This document shows, piece after piece, positions 44,065 to 53,162 of a stretch of DNA of 64,000 nt. The notes under the pieces were generated by a model. The model worked only from the letters and a program-made list of their open reading frames with translations. It made no database searches and was not told where the DNA came from. Within the stretch, counting starts at the first letter, position 1; each line of letters opens with the position of its first letter. Origin of the DNA: Pacificoceanicola sp048553275 (GTDB taxonomy: Bacteria > Pseudomonadota > Alphaproteobacteria > Rhodobacterales > Rhodobacteraceae); assembly GCF_048553275.1 (NCBI RefSeq), contig NZ_JBLZMW010000004.1, positions 259,084 through 323,083 of the forward strand, read 5' to 3'. The translations under genes were made by a program, and so were the position numbers.

Positions 44065-45342
44065 ATGGCTGTTGCTCAACCGAAAATCGACGCACTCGAC
44101 GCGCGGCTTGCGACGCTGAGCCTGCCGGAGGGGGGCTGGTCCGCCCCGGCGCGGCAGGATGCGCTGACGCGGCTGCGGGCCATGGGCCTGCCGGGCCCGC
44201 GGGACGAATACTGGAAGTACACCCGCCCCGAAAGCCTGACCGCGCCCGACGCGCCGAAAGCGGCGCTGTTCGATGGCGAAGAAACCCCGATCTTCGGCGA
44301 GCGCGACCGGCTCAAGGTTGTCTTTGTCGACGGTGTTTTCGACGCCGAGGAGTCGGATGATCTGAGCCTTGAAGGCGTCAGCATCGACCGTTTGGCCGAT
44401 GGCATGGACATCCACTGGGCCAAGGACCTTTATGGCGCGCTGGAAACCAATGGCCAGAGCCCGGTGGAGCGGCCGCTGGCGGCGCTGAATACGGCGTTTG
44501 CCACCGATGGGCTGTTGATCCATGTCACTGGCAAGGCGGCAAAGCCGATCAACCTGATCTATCGCCACGAGAGCGAGACCTCGGACGCGATGCTGCATCA
44601 CGTGATCAAGGTGGACGCCGGGGCCGAGGTGACGATCCTCGAAAACGGCCCCGCAGCCGCCCGTTTCAACAAGGTGATGGAAGTCGATATCGCCGACACC
44701 GGAACGCTGCACCATGTGCGCACCCAAGGCCGCGATCACGAGCGCCGCGCCGCCACGCATATCTTTGCTCGGCTCGGGGCAGAGAGCGTGTTCAAGAGCT
44801 TCACCTTCACCGCCAACGGCATGATGACGCGCAACGAATGCGTGATCGAGTTGACCGGCGATGATGCGGCGGCGCATGTCGCGGGCGCCTGCATGGGCGA
44901 CGGCGATTTTCACCACGATGACACGGTGTTCGTCACCCATGACGCGGTGAATTGTGAAAGCCGCCAGGTGTTCAAGAAAGTGCTGCGCAACGGCGCGACA
45001 GGCGTGTTTCAGGGCAAGATCCTGGTCAAACCGGATGCCCAGAAGACCGACGGGTATCAGATCTCGCAGTCCCTGCTGCTCGATGGGGACAGCCAGTTCC
45101 TCGCCAAGCCGGAGCTGGAGATCTATGCCGATGACGTGGCCTGTTCACACGGCAGCACCTCCGGGGCAATCGACGAGGATTCGCTGTTCTACCTGCGTGC
45201 GCGCGGTGTGCCGCGAGGCCTTGCCGAGGATCTCATGACAATCGCCTTCATCGCCGAAGCGGTGCAGGAGATCGACGATGAGAGCCTGCAGGAGGAAATC
45301 AACGAACGCGTCGCGGCGTGGCTGGAGCGTCGGCGCGGCTGA
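44065..45342 (+). CDS. sufD: Fe-S cluster assembly protein SufD
   Basis: A 425-residue SufBD-family protein. PGPRDEYWKYTRPESLTAPD, HVIKVDAGAEVTILENG, RGQ-less but matching VAGACMGDGDFHHDDTVFVTH, and the closing block ADDVACSHGSTSGAIDEDSL then YLRARGVPRGLAEDLM are characteristic; the His of CSHGSTSG is the one used at the SufB-SufD interface. It overlaps the following YIP1-like gene by one base (TGATG). Confidence 0.94.
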   Translation: MAVAQPKIDALDARLATLSLPEGGWSAPARQDALTRLRAMGLPGPRDEYWKYTRPESLTAPDAPKAALFDGEETPIFGERDRLKVVFVDGVFDAEESDDLSLEGVSIDRLADGMDIHWAKDLYGALETNGQSPVERPLAALNTAFATDGLLIHVTGKAAKPINLIYRHESETSDAMLHHVIKVDAGAEVTILENGPAAARFNKVMEVDIADTGTLHHVRTQGRDHERRAATHIFARLGAESVFKSFTFTANGMMTRNECVIELTGDDAAAHVAGACMGDGDFHHDDTVFVTHDAVNCESRQVFKKVLRNGATGVFQGKILVKPDAQKTDGYQISQSLLLDGDSQFLAKPELEIYADDVACSHGSTSGAIDEDSLFYLRARGVPRGLAEDLMTIAFIAEAVQEIDDESLQEEINERVAAWLERRRG

Positions 45343-45842
45343 TGCCTGTTACGCAGGATATCGTCGCCACCTATCGCGGGCCTGCCCGTGTGGTGCACAG
45401 ACTGCTGGAGGCCGGTCCGCGCGAGGACCGGCTGCTGGCGCTGGTCATGGGCACTTGCGTGATCTTCTTCATCGCGCGCTGGCCTGCGCTGGCGCGGCAG
45501 GCCCATATCAGCGGTCAGGAATTGAACATGCTGCTGGGGGGCACCTTGCTTGCCACCGTGTTCATCTTTCCGCTGATCGTTTATCTCACCGGCTTCCTTG
45601 TCGGGGTGATCGGCAAGCCGCTGGGGTATCGGGGCGGCGGCTATGGCGCGCGGCTGGCGCTGGTCTGGGCGCTGCTGGCCTCTTCGCCACTGGTCCTTCT
45701 CAACGGGCTTGTCGCCGGGTTCATTGGCGGCGGACCGGCGCTGACGCTGGTCGGCCTTGTCTGGTTCGCGGTTTTCGCGTGGTTCTGGTGGCGCAGCATG
45801 GTTGGAGCGCATCGCTTCGGTGCAGAAGGGCAGATGGCATGA
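45342..45842 (+). CDS. YIP1-family membrane protein
   Basis: A 166-residue inner-membrane protein with about four to five helices (RLLALVMGTCVIFFIARWPA, MLLGGTLLATVFIFPLIVYL, LALVWALLASSPLVLLNGLV and TLVGLVWFAVFAWFWW). The layout fits the bacterial YIP1/DUF1282-like group. Start ATG 45342 overlaps the sufD stop. It is followed without gap by a second YIP1-like gene, and both lie between sufD and sufS, a neighbourhood also seen in related bacteria. Role unknown. Confidence 0.75.
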   Translation: MPVTQDIVATYRGPARVVHRLLEAGPREDRLLALVMGTCVIFFIARWPALARQAHISGQELNMLLGGTLLATVFIFPLIVYLTGFLVGVIGKPLGYRGGGYGARLALVWALLASSPLVLLNGLVAGFIGGGPALTLVGLVWFAVFAWFWWRSMVGAHRFGAEGQMA

Positions 45843-46426
45843 CGTTGGACGGTTTGCTCAGGCTTGGGGTGCAGACGCTCAGCGCCCCGCGCGAGGTCGC
45901 GCGGCTGTTGCTCAGCCTGCGCCTGCCGAACGAGGCACTGGTGCTGGGCTTTGCCCTGACGGTGGTGGCCAACGCGCTGCTGTTTTCCATCTCACTGCTC
46001 ATGGCGCCGATGCCGGAGACATTCGAGTTGCTGAGCAATCCGCTGGCGCTCATGGCAATGCGGGCCGTGATGCTGATCACGATGATTGCCGCCCTCACCG
46101 GCATTGGCCGGCTCTTTGGCGGACAGGCCAGCATCGCGGATATCGCAGTGCTTATGATCTGGCTTCAGGTGCTCGGGTTGGCGGCGCAAGCGGCCCTGAC
46201 TCTGCTGGCCCCGCTGGCCGGGAATATCGCGACCTTGCTCGCCTTTGCGGCCTCGGCGATCGGCGCCTATATCGCCACCGCCTTCATCGACGAAGCGCAT
46301 GAGCTGAACAGTGCCATCAAGGCGGTGCTGGTCCTGATCCTCGGGGTGATCGCGGCGGCGGTCGGCCTTTCCATTCTTCTAAGCCTCCTCGGCTTCTCAC
46401 CTAACGGGTTAACCGGATATGTATGA
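45839..46426 (+). CDS. Second YIP1-family membrane protein
   Basis: A 195-residue, five-helix membrane protein (MTLDGLLRLGVQTLSAPREV is the polar start; helices include LVLGFALTVVANALLFSISL, LALMAMRAVMLITMIAALTG and AVLVLILGVIAAAVGLSILL). The Pro-Arg-Glu-Val after the first helix (SAPREVARLLL) is a YIP1 feature. ATG 45839 overlaps the stop of the first YIP1 gene by four bases, and its own stop lies eight bases inside sufS. The pair may form a heteromeric membrane complex. Confidence 0.75.
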   Translation: MTLDGLLRLGVQTLSAPREVARLLLSLRLPNEALVLGFALTVVANALLFSISLLMAPMPETFELLSNPLALMAMRAVMLITMIAALTGIGRLFGGQASIADIAVLMIWLQVLGLAAQAALTLLAPLAGNIATLLAFAASAIGAYIATAFIDEAHELNSAIKAVLVLILGVIAAAVGLSILLSLLGFSPNGLTGYV

Positions 46427-47639
46427 CGTCAGCGAGATCCGCCGCGATTTCCCAATTCTGAGCCGCGAAGTGAACGGCAAGCCATTGGTTTACCTCGACA
46501 ATGGCGCATCTGCCCAGAAACCGCAGGTCGTAATCGACGCGGTTACGCGCGGCTATGCCGAGGAATACGCCAACGTGCATCGCGGGCTGCACTTCCTGTC
46601 GAACCTTGCGACGGAGCGATATGAAGCGGTGCGGGAAACCATCGCGAGATTCCTTGGCGCGTCCGATCCCGAGGAGATCGTGAACACCACCGGCACGACA
46701 CAGGGCATCAACCTGGTGTCCTATGGCTGGGCCATGCCGCGCATGGAGCCGGGCGACGAGATCGTCCTGTCGGTCATGGAGCATCACGCCAATATCGTGC
46801 CCTGGCATTTCCTGCGCGAGCGGCAGGGCGTGGTGATCAAATGGGTCGACGTTGACGCCACCGGCGCGCTCGACCCGCAGAAGGTGATCGACGCCATTGG
46901 ACCGAAGACAAAACTGGTCGCGGTGACCCACGTGTCCAACGTGTTGGGCACGGTTGTGGATGTAAAGGCGATCTGCGACAGCGCCCGGGCAAAGGGCGTT
47001 CCGGTTCTGGTCGATGGCTCGCAGGCGGCGGTGCACATGCCGGTGAATGTCGAGGAGATCGGCTGCGATTTCTACGCCATCACCGGACACAAGCTCTATG
47101 GCCCCTCGGCCTCCGGTGCGATCTGGATTCGCAAGGAACGGATGGCCGAAATGCGTCCCTTCCTCGGTGGCGGTGACATGATCAAGGAAGTCTCCAAGGA
47201 GACCGTGTGCTATAACGACCCGCCGATGATGTTCGAGGCGGGAACGCCGGGCATCGTCCAGCAGATCGGCCTTGGTGTGGCTCTGGACTACATGATGGCG
47301 CTTGGGATGGACAACATTGCGGCCCATGAGGCGATGCTGCGGGATTATGCGCGCGAGCGGCTCGATGGGCTGAACTGGATGACCGTGCAGGGCACGACAA
47401 GGGACAAGGCGGCGATTTTCTCCTTCACCATGAACGGTGCGGCGCATGCGCATGACATCTCGACGATCCTTGACAAGAAGGGTGTTGCGGTGCGGGCCGG
47501 TCATCATTGCGCCGGTCCCTTGATGGACCACCTCGGGGTGACGGCGACCTGCCGTGCGTCCTTCGGTCTTTACAACACCCGTGAAGAGGTCGACGTGTTG
47601 ATCGACGCGCTTGAGCTGGCGCACGACCTGTTCGGCTGA
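46419..47639 (+). CDS. sufS: Cysteine desulfurase SufS (group II)
   Basis: A 406-residue PLP enzyme that mobilises sulfur for SufBCD. YLDNGASAQKPQVVIDAVTR, NTTGTTQGINLVSYGWAM, SVMEHHANIVPWHFL, the PLP lysine in ITGHKLYGPSASGAIWIRK and the active-site loop RAGHHCAGPLMDHLGV fit SufS/CsdA. Its start overlaps the preceding membrane-protein gene by eight bases. It ends the operon; sufE, sufT and sufA, often present in such operons, are not in the window. Confidence 0.95.
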   Translation: MYDVSEIRRDFPILSREVNGKPLVYLDNGASAQKPQVVIDAVTRGYAEEYANVHRGLHFLSNLATERYEAVRETIARFLGASDPEEIVNTTGTTQGINLVSYGWAMPRMEPGDEIVLSVMEHHANIVPWHFLRERQGVVIKWVDVDATGALDPQKVIDAIGPKTKLVAVTHVSNVLGTVVDVKAICDSARAKGVPVLVDGSQAAVHMPVNVEEIGCDFYAITGHKLYGPSASGAIWIRKERMAEMRPFLGGGDMIKEVSKETVCYNDPPMMFEAGTPGIVQQIGLGVALDYMMALGMDNIAAHEAMLRDYARERLDGLNWMTVQGTTRDKAAIFSFTMNGAAHAHDISTILDKKGVAVRAGHHCAGPLMDHLGVTATCRASFGLYNTREEVDVLIDALELAHDLFG

Positions 47640-47654
47640 GGCCGGGGGCCCGGG

Positions 47655-49466
47655 TCAGGCTGCCAGCGCATCCCGCAGGGTACCGGAGGACAGGGGTTTG
47701 GCAACAAACCCGTCCATGCCGGCATCTTTGCATTTTTGCACATCATCGGCCAGAACGCTGGCGGTCAGGGCGATGATCCGGACGTGTTTCTGTGGCCCCG
47801 GCAGAGCCCGGATCTGCCGCGTCGCTTCGAGGCCATCCATGCGCGGCATGTGCATGTCCATCAGCACGACGTCATAGATGTTGTCCGCCACGCAGTTTAA
47901 CGCCTCCGAGCCATTGCTGGCGAGATCGACCTCGAACCCGAGCTGCGCCATCATTGATTTGGCGACGAACCGGTTGGTTGCGTTGTCGTCGACGATCAGG
48001 GCGCGCGCGCCATTGAATTCCGGGGCTATCGCGCGGTTTGCATCATTTTGCGGTGCGGCTTGGGCGGCGCTTTGTACCGGGCCCCAAAGACAGAAAGAAA
48101 ACGTGCTGCCCTTGCCCGGTGTACTGTCGATGGTGATCGCGCTGCCATGCGCTTCGATGAGAAAGCGCGAAATGGCAAGGCCAAGCCCGCTGCCGCCGAA
48201 CTGGCGATTGCGCCCGCCCTCCGCCTGTTCAAAGCGCTCGAAGATGCGGGCCTGATCTTCTTCGGCAATGCCGATGCCGGTATCCTTGACGAAGAAACGC
48301 ACGCCGTCGCGCGTTTTTTCCTTGATAGGTTCGACACCAAGCGTGACCGCGCCGAAGTTGGTGAACTTGATCGCGTTGCCCGCCAGGTTGATCAGCACCT
48401 GCCGCAGGCGGTCTTCATCCGCGCTGATCTGCGCGTGCCAGAGGGACGGGTGAATATCGATGCGCATCTCCAGCCCCTTTTTCTCGGCGGCCGTGAAAAG
48501 AATTCGGCGGACCCCGGCGATGAGCCGTTTGATCGACATGGGCGCGCAGTCGAGCTCGAAGCGGCCTTCTTCGATCTTGGCGAGATCGAGGATGTCATCG
48601 ACGATGGCCAGCAGGGCGCTGCCGGATTCGCGGATAACCTCTGCATGGTGGCGGTGCTCCTCGTCGAGATCGGCATGGCACAGGATGTCAGCGACTGGAA
48701 TGACCCCGTTCAGCGGGGTACGGATTTCGTGACTCATTCGGGCGAGAAATTGGGATTTCGCCACCAGTGCCGACTCGGCCGCCTCCCGCGCGCTGCTCAG
48801 CGCCTCGGTGTTTTGCGCAATGCGGCTGCGCATGGATACGAAACTGTTGATCAGGCGCCCGATTTCGTCGGGAGGGCTTTGCGGGACCGCAGCGGAAAAG
48901 TTTCCATGCGCCATCTGATCGGCGGCATCGGCGAGGCTCGTGACGCGGCGGATGATCAAGCGGTCGATGATCAGGACAACGAACCCCATCAGCGCGAGAA
49001 AGATGATCGTTTCCGCGCGGCCCTGGCTCTCCGTCTCGGCGCGCAACCGGTCCAGTGACATGCTGATATCCACCACGGCCATGATCCGCCCGGATCCGGA
49101 ACCATTGAGGGTAAACGCCCGGGTGAGGTTTACGATACCAGGGCCTTCGGCGACGGCGACCTTGCCGAAAGGGAAAATCTTGCGACCGGTCTCGTCGGCC
49201 AGAACAACGCTGATCCAGTTCGGGTTGCGGTCCATGATGCTGTCGAGGGTCTCATGGATCGCCGCATACTGGCGGGACAGAAGGAAGGGCATGAGTGCGT
49301 CGACAACAACGTCCATCTGGCGCTCGACCTCATCGGTCTGGGCCTCTGTCATGACCGCCGTGATCCGGGGCAGCCAGAAATAGTTGAACGCCAGCGCCCG
49401 AGCGAGCGACACGACCAGCACAACGACGACAAGCGTGCGCCGGATTGTCCATATCGATTGCCGCAT
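47655..49466 (-). CDS. Hybrid sensor histidine kinase/response regulator
   Basis: A 603-residue membrane sensor. Two transmembrane helices (TLVVVVLVVSLARALAFNYF and IIFLALMGFVVLIIDRLII) enclose a periplasmic domain of about 130 residues. HAMP follows (SLADAADQMAHGNFSAAVPQ), then HisKA with the phospho-His in RMSHEIRTPLNGVIP. HATPase has NLAGNAIKFTNFG (N box), DTGIGI and GGSGLGLAISRF. A receiver ends it, with phospho-Asp in DVVLMDMHMPRMDGLEATR. No HPt domain is present, so the phosphate must go to a separate protein. It directly follows a periplasmic binding protein gene (nine-base gap), suggesting that protein presents the signal. Confidence 0.93.
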   Translation of the reverse strand: MRQSIWTIRRTLVVVVLVVSLARALAFNYFWLPRITAVMTEAQTDEVERQMDVVVDALMPFLLSRQYAAIHETLDSIMDRNPNWISVVLADETGRKIFPFGKVAVAEGPGIVNLTRAFTLNGSGSGRIMAVVDISMSLDRLRAETESQGRAETIIFLALMGFVVLIIDRLIIRRVTSLADAADQMAHGNFSAAVPQSPPDEIGRLINSFVSMRSRIAQNTEALSSAREAAESALVAKSQFLARMSHEIRTPLNGVIPVADILCHADLDEEHRHHAEVIRESGSALLAIVDDILDLAKIEEGRFELDCAPMSIKRLIAGVRRILFTAAEKKGLEMRIDIHPSLWHAQISADEDRLRQVLINLAGNAIKFTNFGAVTLGVEPIKEKTRDGVRFFVKDTGIGIAEEDQARIFERFEQAEGGRNRQFGGSGLGLAISRFLIEAHGSAITIDSTPGKGSTFSFCLWGPVQSAAQAAPQNDANRAIAPEFNGARALIVDDNATNRFVAKSMMAQLGFEVDLASNGSEALNCVADNIYDVVLMDMHMPRMDGLEATRQIRALPGPQKHVRIIALTASVLADDVQKCKDAGMDGFVAKPLSSGTLRDALAA

Positions 49467-49475
49467 GCGCCTGTC

Positions 49476-50324
49476 TCAGCCCCCGGTCTTCGGGAGTGTG
49501 ACGAGGTAGCCCTCCAGATTGAGGGATCGCAGCGCCTGGTACTGTTCCTGGTTGGCCTTCGCCGCTTTGACGAGTGGAACACGGGCCAGCATCGCCGCGC
49601 CTTCTTCGGTCTGGGCCATGCTCACGAAAGCCGCCTGAACAGCCTGTGACACAGGGTCCGGAACCCGGGGATGAACGCTCACCGGATGCGGCGGCAGCCC
49701 CCTGGTTTCATATATTACGCGCAGGTTTTGCCGCACGAGCTCGTCGTGCGCAGTCAGCGTCGCCATCACACCGCCGGCAGCGGCAGCATCCCCGAGAAGC
49801 ACATTGTAGTAGGCTGAACTGTGGGTTGCCACGTAGGATGAATCATAGTGCAGGGAGAAAATCCGGTCCAGATCGGCGCGCATCAGCAGCGCGGCGCCAA
49901 GATCATTCGGGGCCGGGAATGCGATCGTCTGTCCTTCCAGGTCGCCAACGGCATGATAGGGCGAGTCCGCCTTGACCACGAGGACGCCGGACATCTGTTG
50001 GCCACCATCGTGGATGATCGCACGGGTCCCGTCCGCTTCTCCCGCGACCAATGCGTGATAGGGGTTCATATAGGCAAAGTCGAAATCGCCCCGGGCATAG
50101 GCGGTTTCGAACGCCGGGACGTGCGGCGTCCCGACCAGCCTGAACCGATGGCCGGTGCGGTGTTCGAGCTCGCTCAGGATCGGTTGCCAGATCGCGGCGA
50201 GGCGCCGTGCCTCGAACTGCGGCTCGACGCCAAATGTATAAACCGGTTCCGCAACCGCGCTTCCGGCCCGAAGACCAAGCGCCAGCGCAACGAGTGCAGC
50301 CATTTGAAAAAACCGGCCCATCAT
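49476..50324 (-). CDS. PhnD-like periplasmic binding protein linked to the hybrid kinase
   Basis: A 282-residue exported protein (signal peptide FFQMAALVALALGLRAGSAV). VYTFGVEPQFEARRLAAIWQ, the GDFDFAYMNPYHALVAG block and LEGQTIAFPAPNDLGAALLM are the phosphate/phosphonate-binding (PhnD/DUF3365-like) fold. No permease or ATPase gene is adjacent. With the kinase gene nine bases downstream, a sensory rather than transport role is likely. GTG 50333 is an alternative start; I prefer ATG 50324. Ligand unknown; an oxyanion is suggested by the family only. Confidence 0.82.
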   Translation of the reverse strand: MMGRFFQMAALVALALGLRAGSAVAEPVYTFGVEPQFEARRLAAIWQPILSELEHRTGHRFRLVGTPHVPAFETAYARGDFDFAYMNPYHALVAGEADGTRAIIHDGGQQMSGVLVVKADSPYHAVGDLEGQTIAFPAPNDLGAALLMRADLDRIFSLHYDSSYVATHSSAYYNVLLGDAAAAGGVMATLTAHDELVRQNLRVIYETRGLPPHPVSVHPRVPDPVSQAVQAAFVSMAQTEEGAAMLARVPLVKAAKANQEQYQALRSLNLEGYLVTLPKTGG

Positions 50325-50468
50325 GGAAACCACGCCCCAACTTCGTTCTGTTCACGACAGCTGGACTGTACCGACAGATGTTTTAGGGACTCCTAATTTG
50401 CCAGATGAAACAACATCCGTCTGATACGTCTTGCAGGGCTGAAAAAGGGACGGTATACGCGGCTCTAG

Positions 50469-50530
<62 letters not shown>

Positions 50531-50634
50531 GTGAAGATGAGTGAAAATAAACGTTTCAGATCAGTGGTTTGCGGGACTGCCGATCTTTGCTTTAATCCCG
50601 CGGAAAATTGAAGTAAGCACTGCGTAAGCAGTTT

Positions 50635-50711
50635 GCACCCATAGCTCAGCTGGATAGAGTGTCGCCCTCCGAAGGCGAAGGTCGTAGGTTCGAATCCTAC
50701 TGGGTGCGCCA
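50635..50711 (+). tRNA. tRNA-Arg(CCG)
   Basis: The cloverleaf is complete: acceptor GCACCCA/TGGGTGC, D arm GCTC...GAGT, anticodon stem TCGCC/GGCGA with loop CTCCGAA (anticodon CCG at 50669-50671), T arm GTAGG-TTCGAAT-CCTAC, discriminator G and an encoded CCA. It reads arginine codon CGG. It lies 124 bases after a decayed copy and directly before the accessory region, so its 3' end is a likely integration site. Confidence 0.97.
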
Positions 50712-50806
50712 CTTCCCCCCGAAAACCTGCGAATTTCTGGCCATCCACATTGTCGAGGAGCCGTTTGTCTTGTGCCGTTTCCAGAGTCAGAGGCGGGCAG
50801 GGAGGG

Positions 50807-50864
50807 CCGTGACGGGTTGAAGGCTGGAGGAGAGGCCTCTGGCGCCCGTCGCGGAGGTTTCCCA
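50807..50864 (+). promoter_or_regulatory. Structured leader RNA, copy 1 (before the DUF932 gene)
   Basis: Outer stem CCGTGAC (50807-50813) pairs with GTCGCGG (50848-50854). An inner 7-bp hairpin CTGGAGG/CCTCTGG (50824-50830, 50836-50842) has loop AGAGG. Exactly ten bases separate the outer stem from ATG 50865, and the Shine-Dalgarno GGAGG (50853-50857) overlaps the stem's 3' side. Copy 2 at 54409 has the same plan with compensating base changes. Confidence 0.65.
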
Positions 50865-52058
50865 ATGAACACCGAAATTATCGATGCCGGGCGTAACACC
50901 AGCGGCGGCTACAGGGTGGATGTGTCGCGCGGCACGAACGTGGACCGCGTGTCGTCGGAGTGGTTTTCGCGGCCGGATGACGAGCGGTATCTGTCGCTCG
51001 ACGATCTCTTTGCCTCGGTCAAAGGCCGGGCGGAGCGGAGCCGGACGCGCACGGTGGAGAGCGCGGCGATCCGGGTCGAGGCGCATCGGGACAACCCGGA
51101 AAAGCTGGGTCTCGTCCTGCCAGGTGCGGATGAACCCATCGTGCCGACGCATTGGTCCTTTGGCTAACTCTCGAGCCTCGTCGGCGCGCCCGCGGCCTAT
51201 CTGCGGCAGCTGCCCGCGCCGCTGGCGGGGATCAACCTGCAGTACGGACTGACCAATCACCGGGCCGAGCAGATCAAGACCATGGAAGTCGCGGATGGTC
51301 GCACGGAGCTGCGCGCCGTGACCGGCCCCGACTATGGCCGCATCTACGACCATGAACTTGTCTCCGCCGTACAGCGCATCGCGGGCAACGGCACGGGCGA
51401 CACACGCTGGAAAGTGCCGGGCGTGCTCGACTGGTCGACGGGCATTTACAACCCGCGCGTGGACGTGACGAAGGAGACGACGACGCTCTACGCCTCCGAC
51501 CGGGACGTGTTCCTGTTCCTCGTCGACGATCTGAACCCCATCGAGGCGGGGCTGCTGCCAGACGGCTCGCCCGACCTCTATTTCCGGGGATTCTACTGCT
51601 GGAATTCCGAGGTGGGCGCCAAGACGCTCGGCATCGCCAGTTTCTACCTGCGCGCGGTCTGCCAGAACCGCAACCTCTGGGGCGTCGAGGACTTCCAGGA
51701 GATCACCATCCGGCATTCGAAATACGCCGCCTCGCGATTTGCCCACGAGGCCGCCCCGGCGCTCAGCCGCTTCGCCGAGTCCTCGCCCGCGCCCTTCATC
51801 GACGGCATTCGCGCGGCGCGGGAGAAGATCGTCGCGCGGTCAGACGAGGACCGGCAGGACTTCCTGAGGAAGCGCGGGTTCTCGAAGGCGGAGACGGGGC
51901 GGATCGTCGAGACGGTGCTGGCCGAGGAAGGCCGTCCGCCCGAGAGCGTCTTCGACTTCGTGCAGGGGATCACCGCCGTGGCTCGGTCGAAGCCCCAGCA
52001 GGACGCGCGGTTGGTGATGGAGGGGAAGGCGAAGGCATTGCTGGAAAGAGTATTGTGA
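50865..52058 (+). pseudogene. DUF932 (phage/plasmid-related) protein gene split by an in-frame TAA
   Basis: One continuous frame of 397 codons interrupted at 51165-51167 by TAA. Residues before it (MNTEIIDAGRNTSGGYRVDV to VPTHWSFG) and after it (LSSLVGAPAAYLRQLPAPLA onward through GNGTGDTRWKVPGVLDWSTG to the end) together make a normal-length DUF932 protein. The break lies where Gln is expected (HWSFG-Q-LSSLVGAP), so a single CAA to TAA change explains it. DUF932 proteins are common on mobile elements and lack a firmly known role. The downstream part has an ATG at 51282 but no good ribosome site. A sequencing error cannot be excluded. Confidence 0.85.
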
Positions 52059-52088
52059 CTTTGAGCAACGAGGAGCTTTGATGATGTT

Positions 52089-52112
52089 GCGCGAGCTAGA
52101 AATAGCTTGCGC
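52089..52112. terminator. Hairpin between the convergent DUF932 and LRR genes
   Basis: GCGCGAGCTA and TAGCTTGCGC pair over ten bases (one mismatch) around a GAAA tetraloop, 30 bases past the DUF932 stop and directly at the stop of the minus-strand gene. No T run follows. Confidence 0.4.
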
Positions 52113-53162
52113 CTATCCAAATGAAAAAGAAACTCGTCGCATGATTGAATCCAATGAGGGCGAGCCTTCGATTTGAGCTCCTCGAGCATGTACACGCTTA
52201 AGTTTCTGCAGATGCAGAAGAGGGGAAACTTCCTTAACGAAAGTCATATCAATGTTGAGGAACTCAAGCTCAAAAGCCTTTGATAGTGGCGAAAGGTCTT
52301 CTACACGCGTATTTGAGCAGTCAACATGTACGAGCATGCGCATCGCGGACAAGGGTGTCAGCGAGTGAACCCCAGTGTTGTGCAGCCTTAACTCTCTCAT
52401 GTTTGACGCGTTAGAAAGGGCCGTAAGGTCGGCAATCTTCGTGCTGCTGATGTCAACTTTTTCAAGATCCTGAAGGTTTTGAAGTGAAGCCAAACTATCA
52501 ACATTCGTAGAGCCCAATGAAAGATCTTTAAGATTTTGCAATCGACAGCAAGGCGTGATGTCTTTCACCTTCGTTCTCGAAATATTCAGCTTGCATAATT
52601 TTGGCAAAGCGCCAACACTGGAAATATCCTTAACCGATACGCCCGAAATATCTAAGGTCTCTAGGTTTGTAGCTTTGCCTATCTTGCTCGGAAGGTGCTG
52701 CAAAGTGGGCCCGCAAACACGAGCGCTAAGATCAAGATTGGTCAAGCCAAGCCTTATTGCTTGGCGAACTACGTACTCTGCAAAAGTCTGAACATCTTTT
52801 GTCTTGTGAGCTTGTTGTTTTCCTAAAGCATCGTAAACTTTGACGGCAGCGATTGATGTCGGGCATTGGGATACTAGATAGCGAAACTGCTTTTCTGTAA
52901 ATCGAGAATTGCTAACAATTGCATTGCCAAATTTTGCTCCCTTTATGCGCGCTTCGCGAAATTCACTGTCTTGCAGATTTGCCCCTTCGAAATTGTAGCC
53001 ATCAAGGTCCGAACCGGCAAAGTCTACGCCTGAAAGGTTCGCAAACCGAAAATGCGTCTTCGGATCGAGACCAGAAATACTCACTAGTTCCGAAAAAATG
53101 TCCGTTTCGTGAGAAATGACGCGTTTTACGGCATTTCTAATTTCACTTCTGCGTGGCATCAT
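52113..53162 (-). CDS. Pentapeptide-repeat plus leucine-rich-repeat protein (cargo)
   Basis: A 349-residue protein. Residues about 38-85 carry pentapeptide-like repeats (FRFANLSGVDFAGSDLDGYN, FEGANLQDSEFREARIKGAK). From about 135 on there are ten or so irregular leucine-rich repeats (TNLETLDISGVSVKDISSVG, LPKLCKLNISRTKVKDITPC and so on), of the SDS22/internalin type with about 20-22 residues each. No signal peptide, membrane segment or enzyme domain is seen. The base composition is clearly AT-richer than the flanking backbone. It overlaps the unknown upstream gene by four bases. A protein-binding sensor or inhibitor role is inference. Confidence 0.75.
   Translation of the reverse strand: MMPRRSEIRNAVKRVISHETDIFSELVSISGLDPKTHFRFANLSGVDFAGSDLDGYNFEGANLQDSEFREARIKGAKFGNAIVSNSRFTEKQFRYLVSQCPTSIAAVKVYDALGKQQAHKTKDVQTFAEYVVRQAIRLGLTNLDLSARVCGPTLQHLPSKIGKATNLETLDISGVSVKDISSVGALPKLCKLNISRTKVKDITPCCRLQNLKDLSLGSTNVDSLASLQNLQDLEKVDISSTKIADLTALSNASNMRELRLHNTGVHSLTPLSAMRMLVHVDCSNTRVEDLSPLSKAFELEFLNIDMTFVKEVSPLLHLQKLKRVHARGAQIEGSPSLDSIMRRVSFSFG

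Noticed and set aside
42610..44940. 776-codon antisense frame opposite sufC and sufD (and similar long antisense frames at 27300-29144, 30018-31838, 5699-7753 and 54383-56497)
   Set aside because: They mirror well-identified genes on the other strand and arise from high GC; no recognisable domains.
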